From positions 1 through 62,157 of the forward strand of contig JADMJR010000008.1 of the NCBI GenBank assembly GCA_018780365.1: a DNA stretch of 62,157 bases, read 5' to 3'. Each line of letters begins with the position of its first letter. Positions within the stretch are counted from its first letter, which is position 1. The notes under the pieces are model-generated. The model worked only from the letters and a program-made list of their open reading frames with translations. It was not told where the DNA came from and made no database searches. A program made the position numbers and the translations under genes. The stretch is from Acidovorax sp. Its GTDB lineage: Bacteria; Pseudomonadota; Gammaproteobacteria; Burkholderiales; Burkholderiaceae_C. This document shows, piece by piece, positions 33,590 to 43,754 of the stretch.

Positions 33590-34495
33590 TCACGCCAGCG
33601 TTTTGATGCGCGGGTGCCCGGGCAGCGGCACTGCGCGCTGCAGCACGCCCTCGGCCAGCCACAGCGCACTGTTCCATGCGCGTTGTGCCACATAAGGCAG
33701 CGGCAGCTGCTGGTAGTCGTCGTTGAAGACCTCAAAGCTGTAGTCGCCCTGGTAGCCCATGCCATCGAGCGTGCGCACCAGCTCGGCCAGGGCCTGGCTG
33801 TGCACACCTTCGCCCGGGAACACGCGAAAGTGCCGCGCCGTGTCGATGCGCTCCTGCACGGTGCGGGTCTCCTGCCACATGAAGTCTGAAAGCTGCACCA
33901 GATAGATCTTCTCGGGGTCCACATCCGTGAGCGCCGAGAGCGGGGTGCTGGTGGCGAACTGGTGGTACGAGTCGATGGCCAGGCCGAGGTTGGGGCAATC
34001 GGCCTGCTCGACCGCCGCCCACGCCTGGTGCACCTCGTTGATGTGCCGTCCCCACGAGAGCCCTTCAAACGCCACGCGGATGCCGTGCGGCAGCGCCAGC
34101 AGGGCCAGCTTGCGCAGGTCGCGCGCGATGGCATCGGCATCGGCGGTGGCGTGCGATGACGTGGAGCTGCAGGCCAGCAGCACGGGCGCCCCCAGGTCGC
34201 GGGCCATTAGGATCATCTGCTTGGCAATGTCCACCTTGTAGCTGTGCAGGTGGCCCGACAGGCCTTCAAAGTCGCGCAGCACCTGAAAGCCCGTCACGCG
34301 CAGGCCGCTGCTGCGCACGGCGTGCACGGCCGCCTCGATGCCTTGCGGATGGCCCACGATGTCGCGGGCGGCCAGCATGATCTGGCCAAAGCCTGCGGCC
34401 TGGACGGCGGCGAGCTTGGCCTCCAGTGGGCCGGCCAGGCTGATGGTGTCCATGCCGAAGTCGGCGACGTTGCGTTGCATGGTGGATGTGCGCAT
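33590..34495 (-). CDS. TIM-barrel 3-dehydroshikimate dehydratase-like protein (QuiC N-terminal type)
   Basis: A 301-residue xylose-isomerase-like TIM barrel. The start at 34495 is backed by GGAG about eight bases upstream. The order of metal ligands matches QuiC-type dehydratases: Glu in VAFEGLSWGRHINE, Asp in LAIDSYHQFA, Gln in YLVQLSDFMW and Glu in SFEVFNDDYQ. Other QuiC-like segments are FQVLRDFEGL and FRVFPGEG. Such enzymes turn 3-dehydroshikimate into protocatechuate. In Pseudomonas the domain is fused to an HPPD-like half; here that half is the separate gene just upstream. The function is inferred from motif order and operon context. Confidence 0.78.
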   Translation of the reverse strand: MRTSTMQRNVADFGMDTISLAGPLEAKLAAVQAAGFGQIMLAARDIVGHPQGIEAAVHAVRSSGLRVTGFQVLRDFEGLSGHLHSYKVDIAKQMILMARDLGAPVLLACSSTSSHATADADAIARDLRKLALLALPHGIRVAFEGLSWGRHINEVHQAWAAVEQADCPNLGLAIDSYHQFATSTPLSALTDVDPEKIYLVQLSDFMWQETRTVQERIDTARHFRVFPGEGVHSQALAELVRTLDGMGYQGDYSFEVFNDDYQQLPLPYVAQRAWNSALWLAEGVLQRAVPLPGHPRIKTLA

Positions 34496-34517
34496 GGCGG
34501 GCTCCGTGGGCGGGGGG

Positions 34518-35417
34518 TCAGCGGGCGTCCAGCACCAGCTCGAAGCTGGGTGAGCCAGCGTCGGCGCGCGTGAGGGCGCCGCGCGTGCCGGTGTGCACGC
34601 CCGTGGGCGATTCGACAAACTCCACGCCCCGCGCGCGCAGTGCGTTCACGGCGGCCAGCACATCGGGCGTGCCAAAGGCCACGCGCTGCAGCAGTTCCTC
34701 GGGGTCGGCATCGAGTGCGTCGACCAGCGGCTCAATCAGTTGCCAGTGCAGCGTGCCGCAAGGGCTGGCCAGGATGCGGCCATGCGTGAGAACGCCAAAC
34801 GATTGCTCCGGCGACAGCTCGGCAAAACCAAACAGTTCGCCATAGAAGTGGGTCCAGTCCTGTGCGCGGCCCAGCCCGATGTACTGCACCACGCCAAACA
34901 GGTGCAGGCCCTGCAGGGCGGGTGGGCGGGGGTTGACGGTGGGGATGGGCACGAAGTCCACGTCGTAGATCGAGAACTCCTGGAACCGGTCCACAAAGTA
35001 GATGCGGCTCGCGCCCACGCCATGGATGGCGGGGATGTTGAGTTCCATCACCTCGACCTCGGTGTGCACGGCCCAGGCGCCTAGCTCCAGCACGCGGCGG
35101 TACGCGGCGGCCGCGTTGTTCACGCGGAAGGCGATGGCGGCCAGCACCGGCGTTTCAGTGAGTGCGGGGGGGGCATGCACACCGGTGCGTTCGTTGTCCT
35201 GGTGGGCGTTGACGATGATGTTCATGTCGCCCTGGCGGTACAGCAGCACCTCGCGCGAGCGGTGGCGCGCCACGGGCTGAAAACCCATGCGCTCCAGCGC
35301 CTGGCCCAGTGCCTGCGGGCGGCTGGTGGCGTATTCGATGAACTCGATGCCCTGCAGGCCCAGGGGGTTGGGCATGTCGCCCAGCGCTTCGCGGGTGGCC
35401 ACCATCGGGGTGCTCAT
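34518..35417 (-). CDS. HPPD/VOC-like dioxygenase-fold protein
   Basis: A 299-residue vicinal-oxygen-chelate protein resembling 4-hydroxyphenylpyruvate dioxygenase. It has two VOC modules: residues 18-130 (GIEFIEYATSRPQALGQALE and LLYRQGDMNIIVNAHQ) and 150-290 (GLHLFGVVQYIGLGRAQDW and GTLHWQLIEPLVDALD). AAGGAG precedes the start. Its position next to the QuiC-like barrel mirrors the C-terminal half of fused QuiC proteins, whose catalytic role is unclear. A 22-bp gap separates it from the barrel gene. It may stabilise the dehydratase or act on a related ring compound. Confidence 0.78.
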   Translation of the reverse strand: MSTPMVATREALGDMPNPLGLQGIEFIEYATSRPQALGQALERMGFQPVARHRSREVLLYRQGDMNIIVNAHQDNERTGVHAPPALTETPVLAAIAFRVNNAAAAYRRVLELGAWAVHTEVEVMELNIPAIHGVGASRIYFVDRFQEFSIYDVDFVPIPTVNPRPPALQGLHLFGVVQYIGLGRAQDWTHFYGELFGFAELSPEQSFGVLTHGRILASPCGTLHWQLIEPLVDALDADPEELLQRVAFGTPDVLAAVNALRARGVEFVESPTGVHTGTRGALTRADAGSPSFELVLDAR

Positions 35418-35453
35418 GGGTTCAGCTCCTTGTGTTGTCGTGCGCGGGAGGGG

Positions 35454-36365
35454 TCAGCGGGCGCTGCTGACCAGGCGGCGGAAATGTGCGTCCATGCGCG
35501 CCGCATCCGGGGCCTCGCCGGTGAACAGCTCAAACGCTCCCACGGCCTGGCCCACGGCCATGCCGCCGCCGTCCGATACCCGGCAGCCCAGCGCGCGCGC
35601 GGCCTGCACCAGGGCGGTGTCGAGCGGGAAATACACGACTTCGGACACCCACATCGCGGGGCGCAGCAGGCCCACGTCCAGCGGCAGGCCGGGCAGCTTG
35701 TCCATGCCCGTGGGCGTGGCGTGGATCAGGCCGGTGGCCTGCGCCATGGCCGATTGGATGTTGGAGGCTTCGGCACGGGCTCCGTAGAGCGCATTCACGT
35801 CGGCCGCCAACTGCGCCGCACGTTCGGGTTGCGCATCGACGATGCTCAAGTGCTCGGCGCCCAGCCGCAGCACGGCGTGCGCAATGGCGGCGCCTGCGCC
35901 ACCCGCGCCTAGCAGCACCACGCGGCGCAGGTCGGCGCCAGGCAGTGCACGGGTAAAGCCCCAGGCCCAGCCCGATCCGTCCGTGTTGTGCCCCACCAGC
36001 TGGCCATCGCGGATGACGACCGTGTTCACGGCGCCCATGGCGCGCGCCTCTTCCGACAGGCTGTCAAGGTAGGGGATCACGGCCTGCTTGCAGGGGTAGG
36101 TCACGTTGCAGCCCGCGTAGCCCATGATGCGCGCTGCCGACAGCAGCGTGGGCAGGTGCTCCGCTGAGGAAGCCGAGCGGTCCAGGTCAATCAGCTGGTA
36201 GTGCAGGCGCATGCCGTGGTGGCGCGCCTCTTCTTCGTGCAGGGCCGGCGACAGCGACTTCTGGATGCCGGCACCGATCAGCCCGATGAGCACCTTGCGG
36301 GGGCTTGTGGAAGACATGGTGGATGCGGTGGATAACACCGGGGGATCAAGGAGCAATGTGCTCAT
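35454..36365 (-). CDS. Shikimate dehydrogenase family protein (catabolic type)
   Basis: A 303-residue AroE/YdiB-family oxidoreductase interconverting shikimate (or quinate) and the 3-dehydro acid. Substrate residues are visible: KSLSPALHEEEARHHG (Ser pair), the catalytic Lys in NVTYPCKQAVIPYL and Asp in GHNTDGSGWAWGF. The nucleotide loop is VVLLGAGGAGAAIAHAVLRL; the acidic residue in LSIVDAQPERA suggests NAD rather than NADP, which fits catabolism. The start could be 36365 or 36317; neither has a clear ribosome binding site. It lies in the TRAP-transporter operon, so it is probably not the biosynthetic aroE. Confidence 0.85.
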   Translation of the reverse strand: MSTLLLDPPVLSTASTMSSTSPRKVLIGLIGAGIQKSLSPALHEEEARHHGMRLHYQLIDLDRSASSAEHLPTLLSAARIMGYAGCNVTYPCKQAVIPYLDSLSEEARAMGAVNTVVIRDGQLVGHNTDGSGWAWGFTRALPGADLRRVVLLGAGGAGAAIAHAVLRLGAEHLSIVDAQPERAAQLAADVNALYGARAEASNIQSAMAQATGLIHATPTGMDKLPGLPLDVGLLRPAMWVSEVVYFPLDTALVQAARALGCRVSDGGGMAVGQAVGAFELFTGEAPDAARMDAHFRRLVSSAR

Positions 36366-36438
36366 GGGAGGAATGCGGGTGGGCGCGCTGCCGGGGTGTG
36401 GGTCACAGCGCAGCAGCGCGAGGGTTGCTGCGTTCGGG

Positions 36439-37443
36439 TTATTTGCCGCCGCGCAGCTTGGCCAGCGTGGCGTAGACCTCTTGCACGGTCTCGGCGCCCA
36501 CCTTGTCGCTGTGCTTTTCGACCACGGGCTTGACCTTGGCGCGCAGCTTGTCTACTTCGGCCGGCGAGAACTCGTTGATCTGCATCCCGGCCTTCTTGAG
36601 GTCGTCCATGGCCACGTTGGCTTGCACACGCGACACAGCGCGCTGGAAGGTGGTGGCCTCGGCCATCGCATCGGTCACGGCCTTCTGGTCGGCAGGGTTC
36701 AGGCTGTCCCAGAATTTCTTGCTCACGATCACGGCCTGCGGGTTGTACATGTGGCGTGTGACCGTCAGGTACTTTTGCACTTCGGCGAACTTGGACGAGA
36801 GGATGGTCGAAAACGGGTTTTCCTGGCCGTCCACAGCCTTTTGTTCCAGCGCCGTGTACAACTCGGGGAAAGGCATGGGCACCGCGTTGGCGCCCAGTGC
36901 GTTGAACATGTCGATGTAGATGGGCGACTGGATCACGCGGATCTTCAGGCCCGCGATGTCTTCGGCCTTGGTAATGGGCCGTTTGCTGTTGGTGAGATTG
37001 CGAAAGCCCAGTTCCCAGTAGCCCAGGCCCACCAGGTTCTTGGCCTGCAGCTTGTCGAGAAGCTTTTTGCCGAAGGGGCCGTCGGTCACGGCATCTGCTT
37101 CTTGTGGCGAGGCGAACAGGAACGGGAAGTCGTAGATGCCGAATTCCTTGGCCTGGGCGGACAGGATGCCGGCGTTGAGCACGGTCATCTCCACGGTGCC
37201 GCCCTGCAGCGCCGACACGGTCTGCAGGTCACCGCCCAGCGTGCCACCCGGGAAGAGCTTGACCGCGATGCGGCCATGGGTCTTGGCGGCCACGAGGTCG
37301 GCGAACTTCTGCGCGCCCTGGGCCTGCGGATGGTCCTTCTGGTTCTGGAAGGCGAACTTGATGGTCCGCTCCTGGGCATGCGCCGTGGGTATCAGCGACG
37401 CTGCGATCAGGGCGGTGGCGAGCAGGGTTTTGAGCAGTTTCAT
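36439..37443 (-). CDS. TRAP transporter solute-binding protein (DctP family)
   Basis: A 334-residue periplasmic receptor. The signal peptide covers residues 1-24 (LLKTLLATALIAASLIPTAH, cleavage after AHA). Typical DctP motifs are FPGGTLGGDLQTVSALQGGT, GYWELGFRNLTNSKRPITK and LKIRVIQSPIYIDMFNALGA; an Arg in the last two usually clamps a carboxylate. AAGGAG precedes the start. The operon context suggests shikimate, quinate or dehydroshikimate as ligand. It is encoded after the two membrane subunits. Confidence 0.92.
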   Translation of the reverse strand: MKLLKTLLATALIAASLIPTAHAQERTIKFAFQNQKDHPQAQGAQKFADLVAAKTHGRIAVKLFPGGTLGGDLQTVSALQGGTVEMTVLNAGILSAQAKEFGIYDFPFLFASPQEADAVTDGPFGKKLLDKLQAKNLVGLGYWELGFRNLTNSKRPITKAEDIAGLKIRVIQSPIYIDMFNALGANAVPMPFPELYTALEQKAVDGQENPFSTILSSKFAEVQKYLTVTRHMYNPQAVIVSKKFWDSLNPADQKAVTDAMAEATTFQRAVSRVQANVAMDDLKKAGMQINEFSPAEVDKLRAKVKPVVEKHSDKVGAETVQEVYATLAKLRGGK

Positions 37444-37511
37444 GGAAATGTCTCCTTGGGTTTTAGGCGGGGCAGAAAAGCGGGAAGCGAGGGCGGGTGC
37501 ACGGGGCCGTG

Positions 37512-38792
37512 TCAGCCGCCCAGCCAGCGCAGGGGCACGGTGACGAGCGAGGGGAACATCACCAGCAGGAACATCACCACAAACTGCGCCAGCATGAAGG
37601 GCATGACGCCGCGTGTCACCTGCCCCATGGAGATGCGCCCGACGCCCGCCACCACGTTGAGCACGGTGCCCACAGGCGGTGTGATGAGGCCGATGGAGTT
37701 GTTGATGATGAACAGCACGCCGAAGTAGACGGGGTCAATGCCTGCGGCCTTGACCACCGGCATCAGCACCGGCGTCATGATGAGGATGGTGGGCGTCATG
37801 TCCATGGCCGTGCCGATCACCATGACCAGCACCATGATGGCCACGAGCAGCAAGGTGGGGTTGCCCATGAGGGGCTCCAGCATGCCGATGACCTTGGATG
37901 GGAGGTCGGCCACCGTGATGAGCCAGGCCGACACCATGGCGGCGGCCACCAGGAACATGATCACGGCGCTGGTGCGTGCCGCCGCCTGGAAGATGCCGGC
38001 CAGTTGGCGCCACGAGAGTTCGCGGTACACCGCCATGGAGACAACCAATGCGTACATGGCCGCCACTACCGCAGCTTCGGTGGGCGTGAAGACGCCCATG
38101 CGCAGGCCCACCAGGATGATGATGGGCAGGCCCAGAGCCCAGCCGGCTTCGCGCGCGGCAAAGGCCAGCTCGACACGCGTGGCACGCGGTGGTGGGGTGA
38201 CGTTTTCACGGCGACCAAGCCACCACCAGGTGAGCGCCAGGGAGATGGCCAGCAGCAGTCCAGGGAAAATCCCCGCAAGAAACAGTTTGCTGATCGACAC
38301 GTTGGCAGCCACGCCAAAGATCACAAAGCCGATGGACGGCGGAATAATGGGACCGATGACCCCGGCCGAGGCGATGAGCCCCGCCGAGCGCTCTTTGCTG
38401 TGGCCGGCCACCACCATCATCGGCAGCAGCAGCGAGGTCAGCGCGGCCGCATCCGCCACCGCAGAGCCCGACACCGCTGACAGGATCACGGCGGCCATGA
38501 TCACCACGTAGCCCAGACCACCAGGGATGTGGCCCACGAGTGCCAGCGCGAGCTTGACGATGCGTTTGGACAGGCCGCCCACGTTCATGATTTCGCCCGC
38601 GAGCATGAAGAATGGCACCGCCAGCAGCGGAAAACTGTCGGCACCGTTGATCACGTTCTGGGCCAGGATCTGGGCATCGAACAAATCAAGGTGCCACATC
38701 AGCGCCACGCCGCTGAGCAGCAGCGCGTAGGCGATGGGAATGCCGATGGCCATGGCCAGCAGCAGGGAGCCGAGGAAAATCGCGACGGTCAT
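37512..38792 (-). CDS. TRAP transporter large permease (DctM family)
   Basis: A 426-residue membrane protein with about 12-13 helices, the sodium-coupled translocating subunit of TRAP transporters. The start at 38792 gives MTVAIFLGSLLLAMAIGIPI; a longer frame would begin in polar sequence. Characteristic segments are VPFFMLAGEIMNVGGLSKRI, VSGSAVADAAALTSLLLPMM and PPSIGFVIFGVAANVSISKL. It lies between the DctQ and DctP genes of the same transporter. Confidence 0.92.
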   Translation of the reverse strand: MTVAIFLGSLLLAMAIGIPIAYALLLSGVALMWHLDLFDAQILAQNVINGADSFPLLAVPFFMLAGEIMNVGGLSKRIVKLALALVGHIPGGLGYVVIMAAVILSAVSGSAVADAAALTSLLLPMMVVAGHSKERSAGLIASAGVIGPIIPPSIGFVIFGVAANVSISKLFLAGIFPGLLLAISLALTWWWLGRRENVTPPPRATRVELAFAAREAGWALGLPIIILVGLRMGVFTPTEAAVVAAMYALVVSMAVYRELSWRQLAGIFQAAARTSAVIMFLVAAAMVSAWLITVADLPSKVIGMLEPLMGNPTLLLVAIMVLVMVIGTAMDMTPTILIMTPVLMPVVKAAGIDPVYFGVLFIINNSIGLITPPVGTVLNVVAGVGRISMGQVTRGVMPFMLAQFVVMFLLVMFPSLVTVPLRWLGG

Positions 38793-38817
38793 GGGAGTGG
38801 TTCCGGGCTGGTTGTCG

Positions 38818-39405
38818 TCAGGGCTTGTTCGTGCCCGGGGTGTCGGATGCCGCTTGCGCATCCCGCTGGATCTGCTCCAGCGCGGCAGCTTCTTCGCTCT
38901 CCTGCACCATGATCAGTTCGTGGTCGGCCAGCGGGACGAACAGCGTGCGCAGCAGGTCGCGCAGCAGGATGGCGATGGCGGAGGCGCCCATGAGCACGCC
39001 GCTGGCGTAGAAGATGCCCACGGAGGCTCCAGTCACGGGGGCTTCGGTCTCCCAGTTGATGACGGTCTGCGCCCAGCTGCCCGAGAGCAACAGCCAGGAC
39101 ACATAAAGCATGGCCACCTGCGCCAGGACCAGGCAGATCTTCTTGCCGAGCCTGGGCAGGCGGGAAACGAGGGCATCGACCCCCAGATGGCCATGTTCGC
39201 GCAGGGCCACCACGGCACCCATGAAGGTCAGCCAGACGAACAGCCAGCGCGACAGTTCCTCGGAGACGGTGATCCCGGAGTTGAGTGCGTAGCGCAGCAC
39301 CACGTTGCCGAACACCAGGACCACCATGATGGCCAGGCACAGGCCTGACAGTGCATCCAGTGCGCGGGTGTACCCCCGCAGCAAACGATCGGCCAGTACA
39401 AGCAT
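38818..39405 (-). CDS. TRAP transporter small permease (DctQ family)
   Basis: A 195-residue membrane protein with four helices (about 15-37, 51-68, 91-112 and 128-150). It carries the DctQ signature SEELSRWLFVWLTFMGAVVA. It partners the large permease encoded 25 bp downstream. It is the first gene of the catabolic operon and lies 40 bp downstream of the palindromic operator at 39445. The charged C-terminal tail is longer than in most DctQ proteins. Confidence 0.92.
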   Translation of the reverse strand: MLVLADRLLRGYTRALDALSGLCLAIMVVLVFGNVVLRYALNSGITVSEELSRWLFVWLTFMGAVVALREHGHLGVDALVSRLPRLGKKICLVLAQVAMLYVSWLLLSGSWAQTVINWETEAPVTGASVGIFYASGVLMGASAIAILLRDLLRTLFVPLADHELIMVQESEEAAALEQIQRDAQAASDTPGTNKP

Positions 39406-39444
39406 GGTGTCTCCAGTTGTTTTTGAGTGCTTGGAAGAATTTTG

Positions 39445-39460
39445 TACGAACTGGTTAGTA
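39445..39460. promoter_or_regulatory. Palindromic operator of the shikimate/TRAP operon
   Basis: TACGAAC-TG-GTTAGTA is an imperfect 16-bp palindrome (one mismatched pair) in the gap between the TetR stop and the dctQ start. TAC.AAC..GTT.GTA is a classic TetR-type half-site arrangement. Its position upstream of dctQ suggests the TetR protein encoded just upstream represses from here. Confidence 0.65.
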
Positions 39461-39606
39461 TTTGATCTAGGTGCAAACCCTTGACGCCCTGTGGTGTTAA
39501 GGCGAGCGGGAACGCCGGACCACGGTCACGCTGCACAAGACCGTGGTGCGCCGGAGCGAGCGCAGCCGGTCACGCCGGGCGCTGGAAACCGCGAGGGAGG
39601 GGCTGC

Positions 39607-40323
39607 TCAGGGCCGCAGGAAGCGCACGATCATTTCGATGATCGATTCACGGCGTTGCGCCGTGGCGGCGGGCGTATCGAGCGAGCGCTTGAAGATCGCA
39701 CCAAAGGTGTGGCGGTTGGCGACGTTGAAGAAGCACAGCGCCGAGATCGACATGTGCAGGTCCACCGGGTCCACGTCGGGGCGGAAGACGCCGGCGGCCA
39801 CGCCACGTTGGTAGACGTTGTGCACCGCGTGAATGACAGGAATGTTCAGCTCCTGGATGGTCGTGGAGCGGCTGATGAACTCGCCCCGGTGCATGTTTTC
39901 GTTCATCACCAGGCGGATGAAGTCGGGGTTGGCGAGCTGGTAGTCCACCGTGAACCCGACCAGCGTGCGCAGCGCTTGCTCGGGCGCCAGGTCTTCGAGG
40001 TGCAGCTCCGATTCAATCCGCCGGATGCGGCGGTAGGCATCCTCCAGCACCGCCACATACAGACCTTCCTTGCTACCGAAGTAGTAGTAGATCATGCGCT
40101 TGCTGGTGCTGGTGAGGGCTGCAATCTCGTCAATGCGCGCACCGGCCAGGCCCTTGTCCGCAAACTCGGCCGTGGCCACTTGCAGGATATTGGCCATGGT
40201 GCGGTCGGGATCGTTCACGCGGACCCGGTCCGCACCCGGTGTGGCGGCCGCATCGCGCGCGGCGCGCTGCCGCGTGGCCCGAGTGTCGGGGCTTTTCGAA
40301 GGGTTTTGAACCATTTCGTTCAT
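39607..40323 (-). CDS. TetR family regulator of the shikimate/TRAP operon
   Basis: A 238-residue repressor. The start at 40323 (MNEMVQNPSKSP) is chosen because further upstream the frame has no regulator-like sequence. A basic leader of about 40 residues precedes the helix-turn-helix at about 42-90 (ILQVATAEFADKGLAGARID, then SKRMIYYYFGSKEGLY). The ligand-binding half has LVGFTVDYQLANPDFIRLVM, seen in regulators of aromatic and nucleobase catabolism. It is co-directional with and directly upstream of the TRAP operon. Control by shikimate-pathway acids is inferred from context. Confidence 0.88.
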   Translation of the reverse strand: MNEMVQNPSKSPDTRATRQRAARDAAATPGADRVRVNDPDRTMANILQVATAEFADKGLAGARIDEIAALTSTSKRMIYYYFGSKEGLYVAVLEDAYRRIRRIESELHLEDLAPEQALRTLVGFTVDYQLANPDFIRLVMNENMHRGEFISRSTTIQELNIPVIHAVHNVYQRGVAAGVFRPDVDPVDLHMSISALCFFNVANRHTFGAIFKRSLDTPAATAQRRESIIEMIVRFLRP

Positions 40324-40421
40324 AAGCGCCCGAGCATACGGCAAGCCCGAAGCGGGGTCTTCAAAAAACCTGGAGAGGGTCTGGGGTGCTTGGGCCCTTT
40401 TGCCCAAGGCGGCGGCTCGGC

Positions 40422-41036
40422 TCAGGACGGCTGGGTGTCTGCGAAGCTCGGGCGCAGCATGAGCTTGCCCTGCAGCTTGCCCAGGTTGGGGTACTCGTTG
40501 CGCCAGGCTATTTCCGGGAAGCGGAACTCCAGCCAGCCCAACGCGCAGCCCACGGCAATGTCGGACAGGCTCAGGTGAATGCCGCTGCAAAACGGCTTGT
40601 CGCCCAAGCCCTGGCTCATCGACTTGAGGCCATCGTTCACCTTGCGCAGCTGGCGGTCGATCCAGGCTTGGCTGCGTTCGCTGTCCTTGCGGTGGGCCCA
40701 GGTTGCTTCGAGGCGGGCCAGGATGGCCGCATCCACCACCCCGTCGGCCAGGGCTTCCCAGGTCTTGACCTCGGCGCGTTCGCGGCCTTGGGATGGGATC
40801 AGCTTGCCCACGGGCGACAGGGTATCCAGATATTCGACGATCACGCGCGAGTCAAAAACGGCCTCCCCGCCTTCCATCACCAGGCAGGGCACCTTGCCCA
40901 AGGGGTTGGAGGCCGAGATGTGGGTGTCGTCTGCCCAGACGTTGTCCTGTACGAACTGGTAGTCGAGCTTTTTCTCAGCCATCACGATACGTACCTTGCG
41001 CACGTAGGGGCTGGTAATGGCTCCGATCAATTTCAT
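40422..41036 (-). CDS. Glutathione S-transferase family protein
   Basis: A 204-residue cytoplasmic GST. The thioredoxin-like N-terminal domain (residues 1-78) has GAITSPYVRKVRIVMAEKKL with the likely catalytic Ser9, and the cis-Pro and glutathione-binding segment GKVPCLVMEGGEAVFDSRVI. The all-helical C-terminal domain ends with SLSDIAVGCALGWLEFRFPE. It resembles the YibF-like group. Nothing in the neighbourhood fixes a substrate. It is divergent from purB. Confidence 0.9.
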   Translation of the reverse strand: MKLIGAITSPYVRKVRIVMAEKKLDYQFVQDNVWADDTHISASNPLGKVPCLVMEGGEAVFDSRVIVEYLDTLSPVGKLIPSQGRERAEVKTWEALADGVVDAAILARLEATWAHRKDSERSQAWIDRQLRKVNDGLKSMSQGLGDKPFCSGIHLSLSDIAVGCALGWLEFRFPEIAWRNEYPNLGKLQGKLMLRPSFADTQPS

Positions 41037-41113
41037 GGTGTGTCTTCCAGTGCGCGGGATAAGCAGAACAATTCGGGTTTGATTCTATCGACAGCGGCCC
41101 TGCGTGAGCCTGA

Positions 41114-42535
<1,422 letters not shown>

Positions 42536-42572
42536 CCCCCTGAGGCGCTGAGCGCCTTCCCCCAAGGGGAAC
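42536..42572. repeat. GC-rich dispersed repeat (short copy) after purB
   Basis: CCCCCTGAGGCGCTGAGCGCC followed by TTCCCCCAAGGGG matches the start of the block at 19297. It contains the hairpin GGCGC-TGA-GCGCC and a CCCC/GGGG pair. It may serve as a terminator-like structure, but no T-tract follows. Confidence 0.6.
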
Positions 42573-42641
42573 GCAACCCGTGACCCGGCACAGCGGATTC
42601 CACGGTTGCACTGGCCTGGCCCCAGTCAGTTGCATATGCTG

Positions 42642-42713
42642 CTGGGTTTTGAGGTATTTTGGCCACTGGCGCGCATCTGGCAAGCGCTGGCAGCTATTCA
42701 TTTTGTAGTGAGG
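42642..42713 (-). repeat. Dispersed ~65-bp intergenic repeat, copy F
   Basis: A well-preserved copy. On the minus strand it reads AATGAATAGCTGCCAGCGCT, then TGCCAGATGCGCGCCAGTGGCC, then AAAATACCTCAAAACC. It ends about five bases before the yaeQ start codon. Confidence 0.75.
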
Positions 42714-42717
42714 CTGC

Positions 42718-43278
42718 ATGGCCATCAAATCCACCATCTTCAAGGCGAACCTGCAAATCGCCGACATTGACCACGGCTACTACGCCGACCATGCGCTCAC
42801 CCTGGCCCGCCACCCGAGCGAGACCGATGAACGCATGATGGTCCGGTTGGCCGCGCTCGCCATCCAGGCGCACCAGCTCAATGACCTGTGCAACGGCGAC
42901 GCCACGCTGGCATTTGGCGCGGGCCTGTCAGACCCCGATGACCCCGATGCCTCGCTGACCGATTTCACGGGCCGCAAGCGCGTCTGGATCGAGGTGGGCC
43001 AGCCCGAGGACAAGCCGCTGACGAAAGCCTGCAGCAAGGCCGATTCCGTGATCGTCTACTGCTTCAACCACGCCGCAGAAATCTGGTGGAAGGGCATCGA
43101 GACCAAACTCTCCCGGCTGGAAAAGCTGCAGGTGTGGCGCATCCCCACCGAGGCCTCCCAGGCGCTGGCGCAACTGGCCGAGCGCAGCATGCAGCTGCAG
43201 GCCACGGTGCAGGAGGGCGCGATCACCCTGAGCAGCACGTTGGGCAGCGTGCATGTGGAGCCCGTGCGCTGGAAGTAA
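42718..43278 (+). CDS. yaeQ: YaeQ family protein
   Basis: A 186-residue protein of the YaeQ family, which has a PD-(D/E)XK nuclease-like fold but no firmly assigned activity. Family segments are AIKSTIFKANLQIADIDHGY, ETDERMMVRLAALAIQAHQL and KRVWIEVGQPEDKPLTKACS, followed by SDSVIVYCFNH-like strands. GTGAGG upstream is a fair ribosome binding site. It is flanked on both sides by copies of the dispersed repeat. Confidence 0.9.
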   Translation: MAIKSTIFKANLQIADIDHGYYADHALTLARHPSETDERMMVRLAALAIQAHQLNDLCNGDATLAFGAGLSDPDDPDASLTDFTGRKRVWIEVGQPEDKPLTKACSKADSVIVYCFNHAAEIWWKGIETKLSRLEKLQVWRIPTEASQALAQLAERSMQLQATVQEGAITLSSTLGSVHVEPVRWK

Positions 43279-43289
43279 GCCCAGTTACG

Positions 43290-43345
43290 CCGAAAAATAC
43301 CTGCTGGCGCCCGATAGGTGGGCATTTGTTGCTATCAAATTGGCG
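43290..43345 (-). repeat. Dispersed ~65-bp intergenic repeat, copy G
   Basis: On the minus strand it reads AATTTGATAGCAACAAATGC, then a GGGCGCCAGCAGG core and TATTTTTCGG. It is shorter than copies B and F. It sits between the convergent yaeQ and zinc-ribbon genes. Confidence 0.55.
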
Positions 43346-43363
43346 ATTTTTGGCGGCCACTCA

Positions 43364-43669
43364 TCAGTCACGGGGCATCAGCGCACCACATTGCCAGCAC
43401 TGCTCGAAGCCGCCTTCCACGATCTCGCCGCACTGGCATGCCCAGTGGCGTTGTGGCAGGGTCTGCAGCGCTTGCAGCAAGGCGCGTGCGCGGGTGGCGT
43501 GTTCGTCGTAGTCCAGCCAGATTTCGGGCAGGCACTGGTCGGGCGGCAGGTGCCCGGCGGCGGCGCCGAGGTACTGGCGCTGCACCGAGGCCGTCATGCC
43601 GGCCTCGCACAGCAGGTCCGCCCACAGCGTTGCAATGGCGATGTTCGGGGCTTGGGTCAGGCGCAGCAT
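43364..43669 (-). CDS. DUF2007-like protein with C-terminal zinc ribbon
   Basis: A 101-residue cytoplasmic protein. The start at 43669 gives MLRLTQAPNIAIATLWADLL, typical of DUF2007 (putative signal-transducing) domains; the longer frame adds an Arg-rich leader. Residues 78-101 form a four-Cys zinc ribbon (WACQCGEIVEGGFEQCWQCG). The function is unknown. The next gene on the same strand ends 85 bp upstream of this start. Confidence 0.78.
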   Translation of the reverse strand: MLRLTQAPNIAIATLWADLLCEAGMTASVQRQYLGAAAGHLPPDQCLPEIWLDYDEHATRARALLQALQTLPQRHWACQCGEIVEGGFEQCWQCGALMPRD

Positions 43670-43754
43670 GGCACCACCATAGCGGTTTGAGCGGCTGGCG
43701 TACAGGCCTCTTGTGGCGTGGCGTGTCGGGCTCTCGCGCAATCAGATCATCGGA

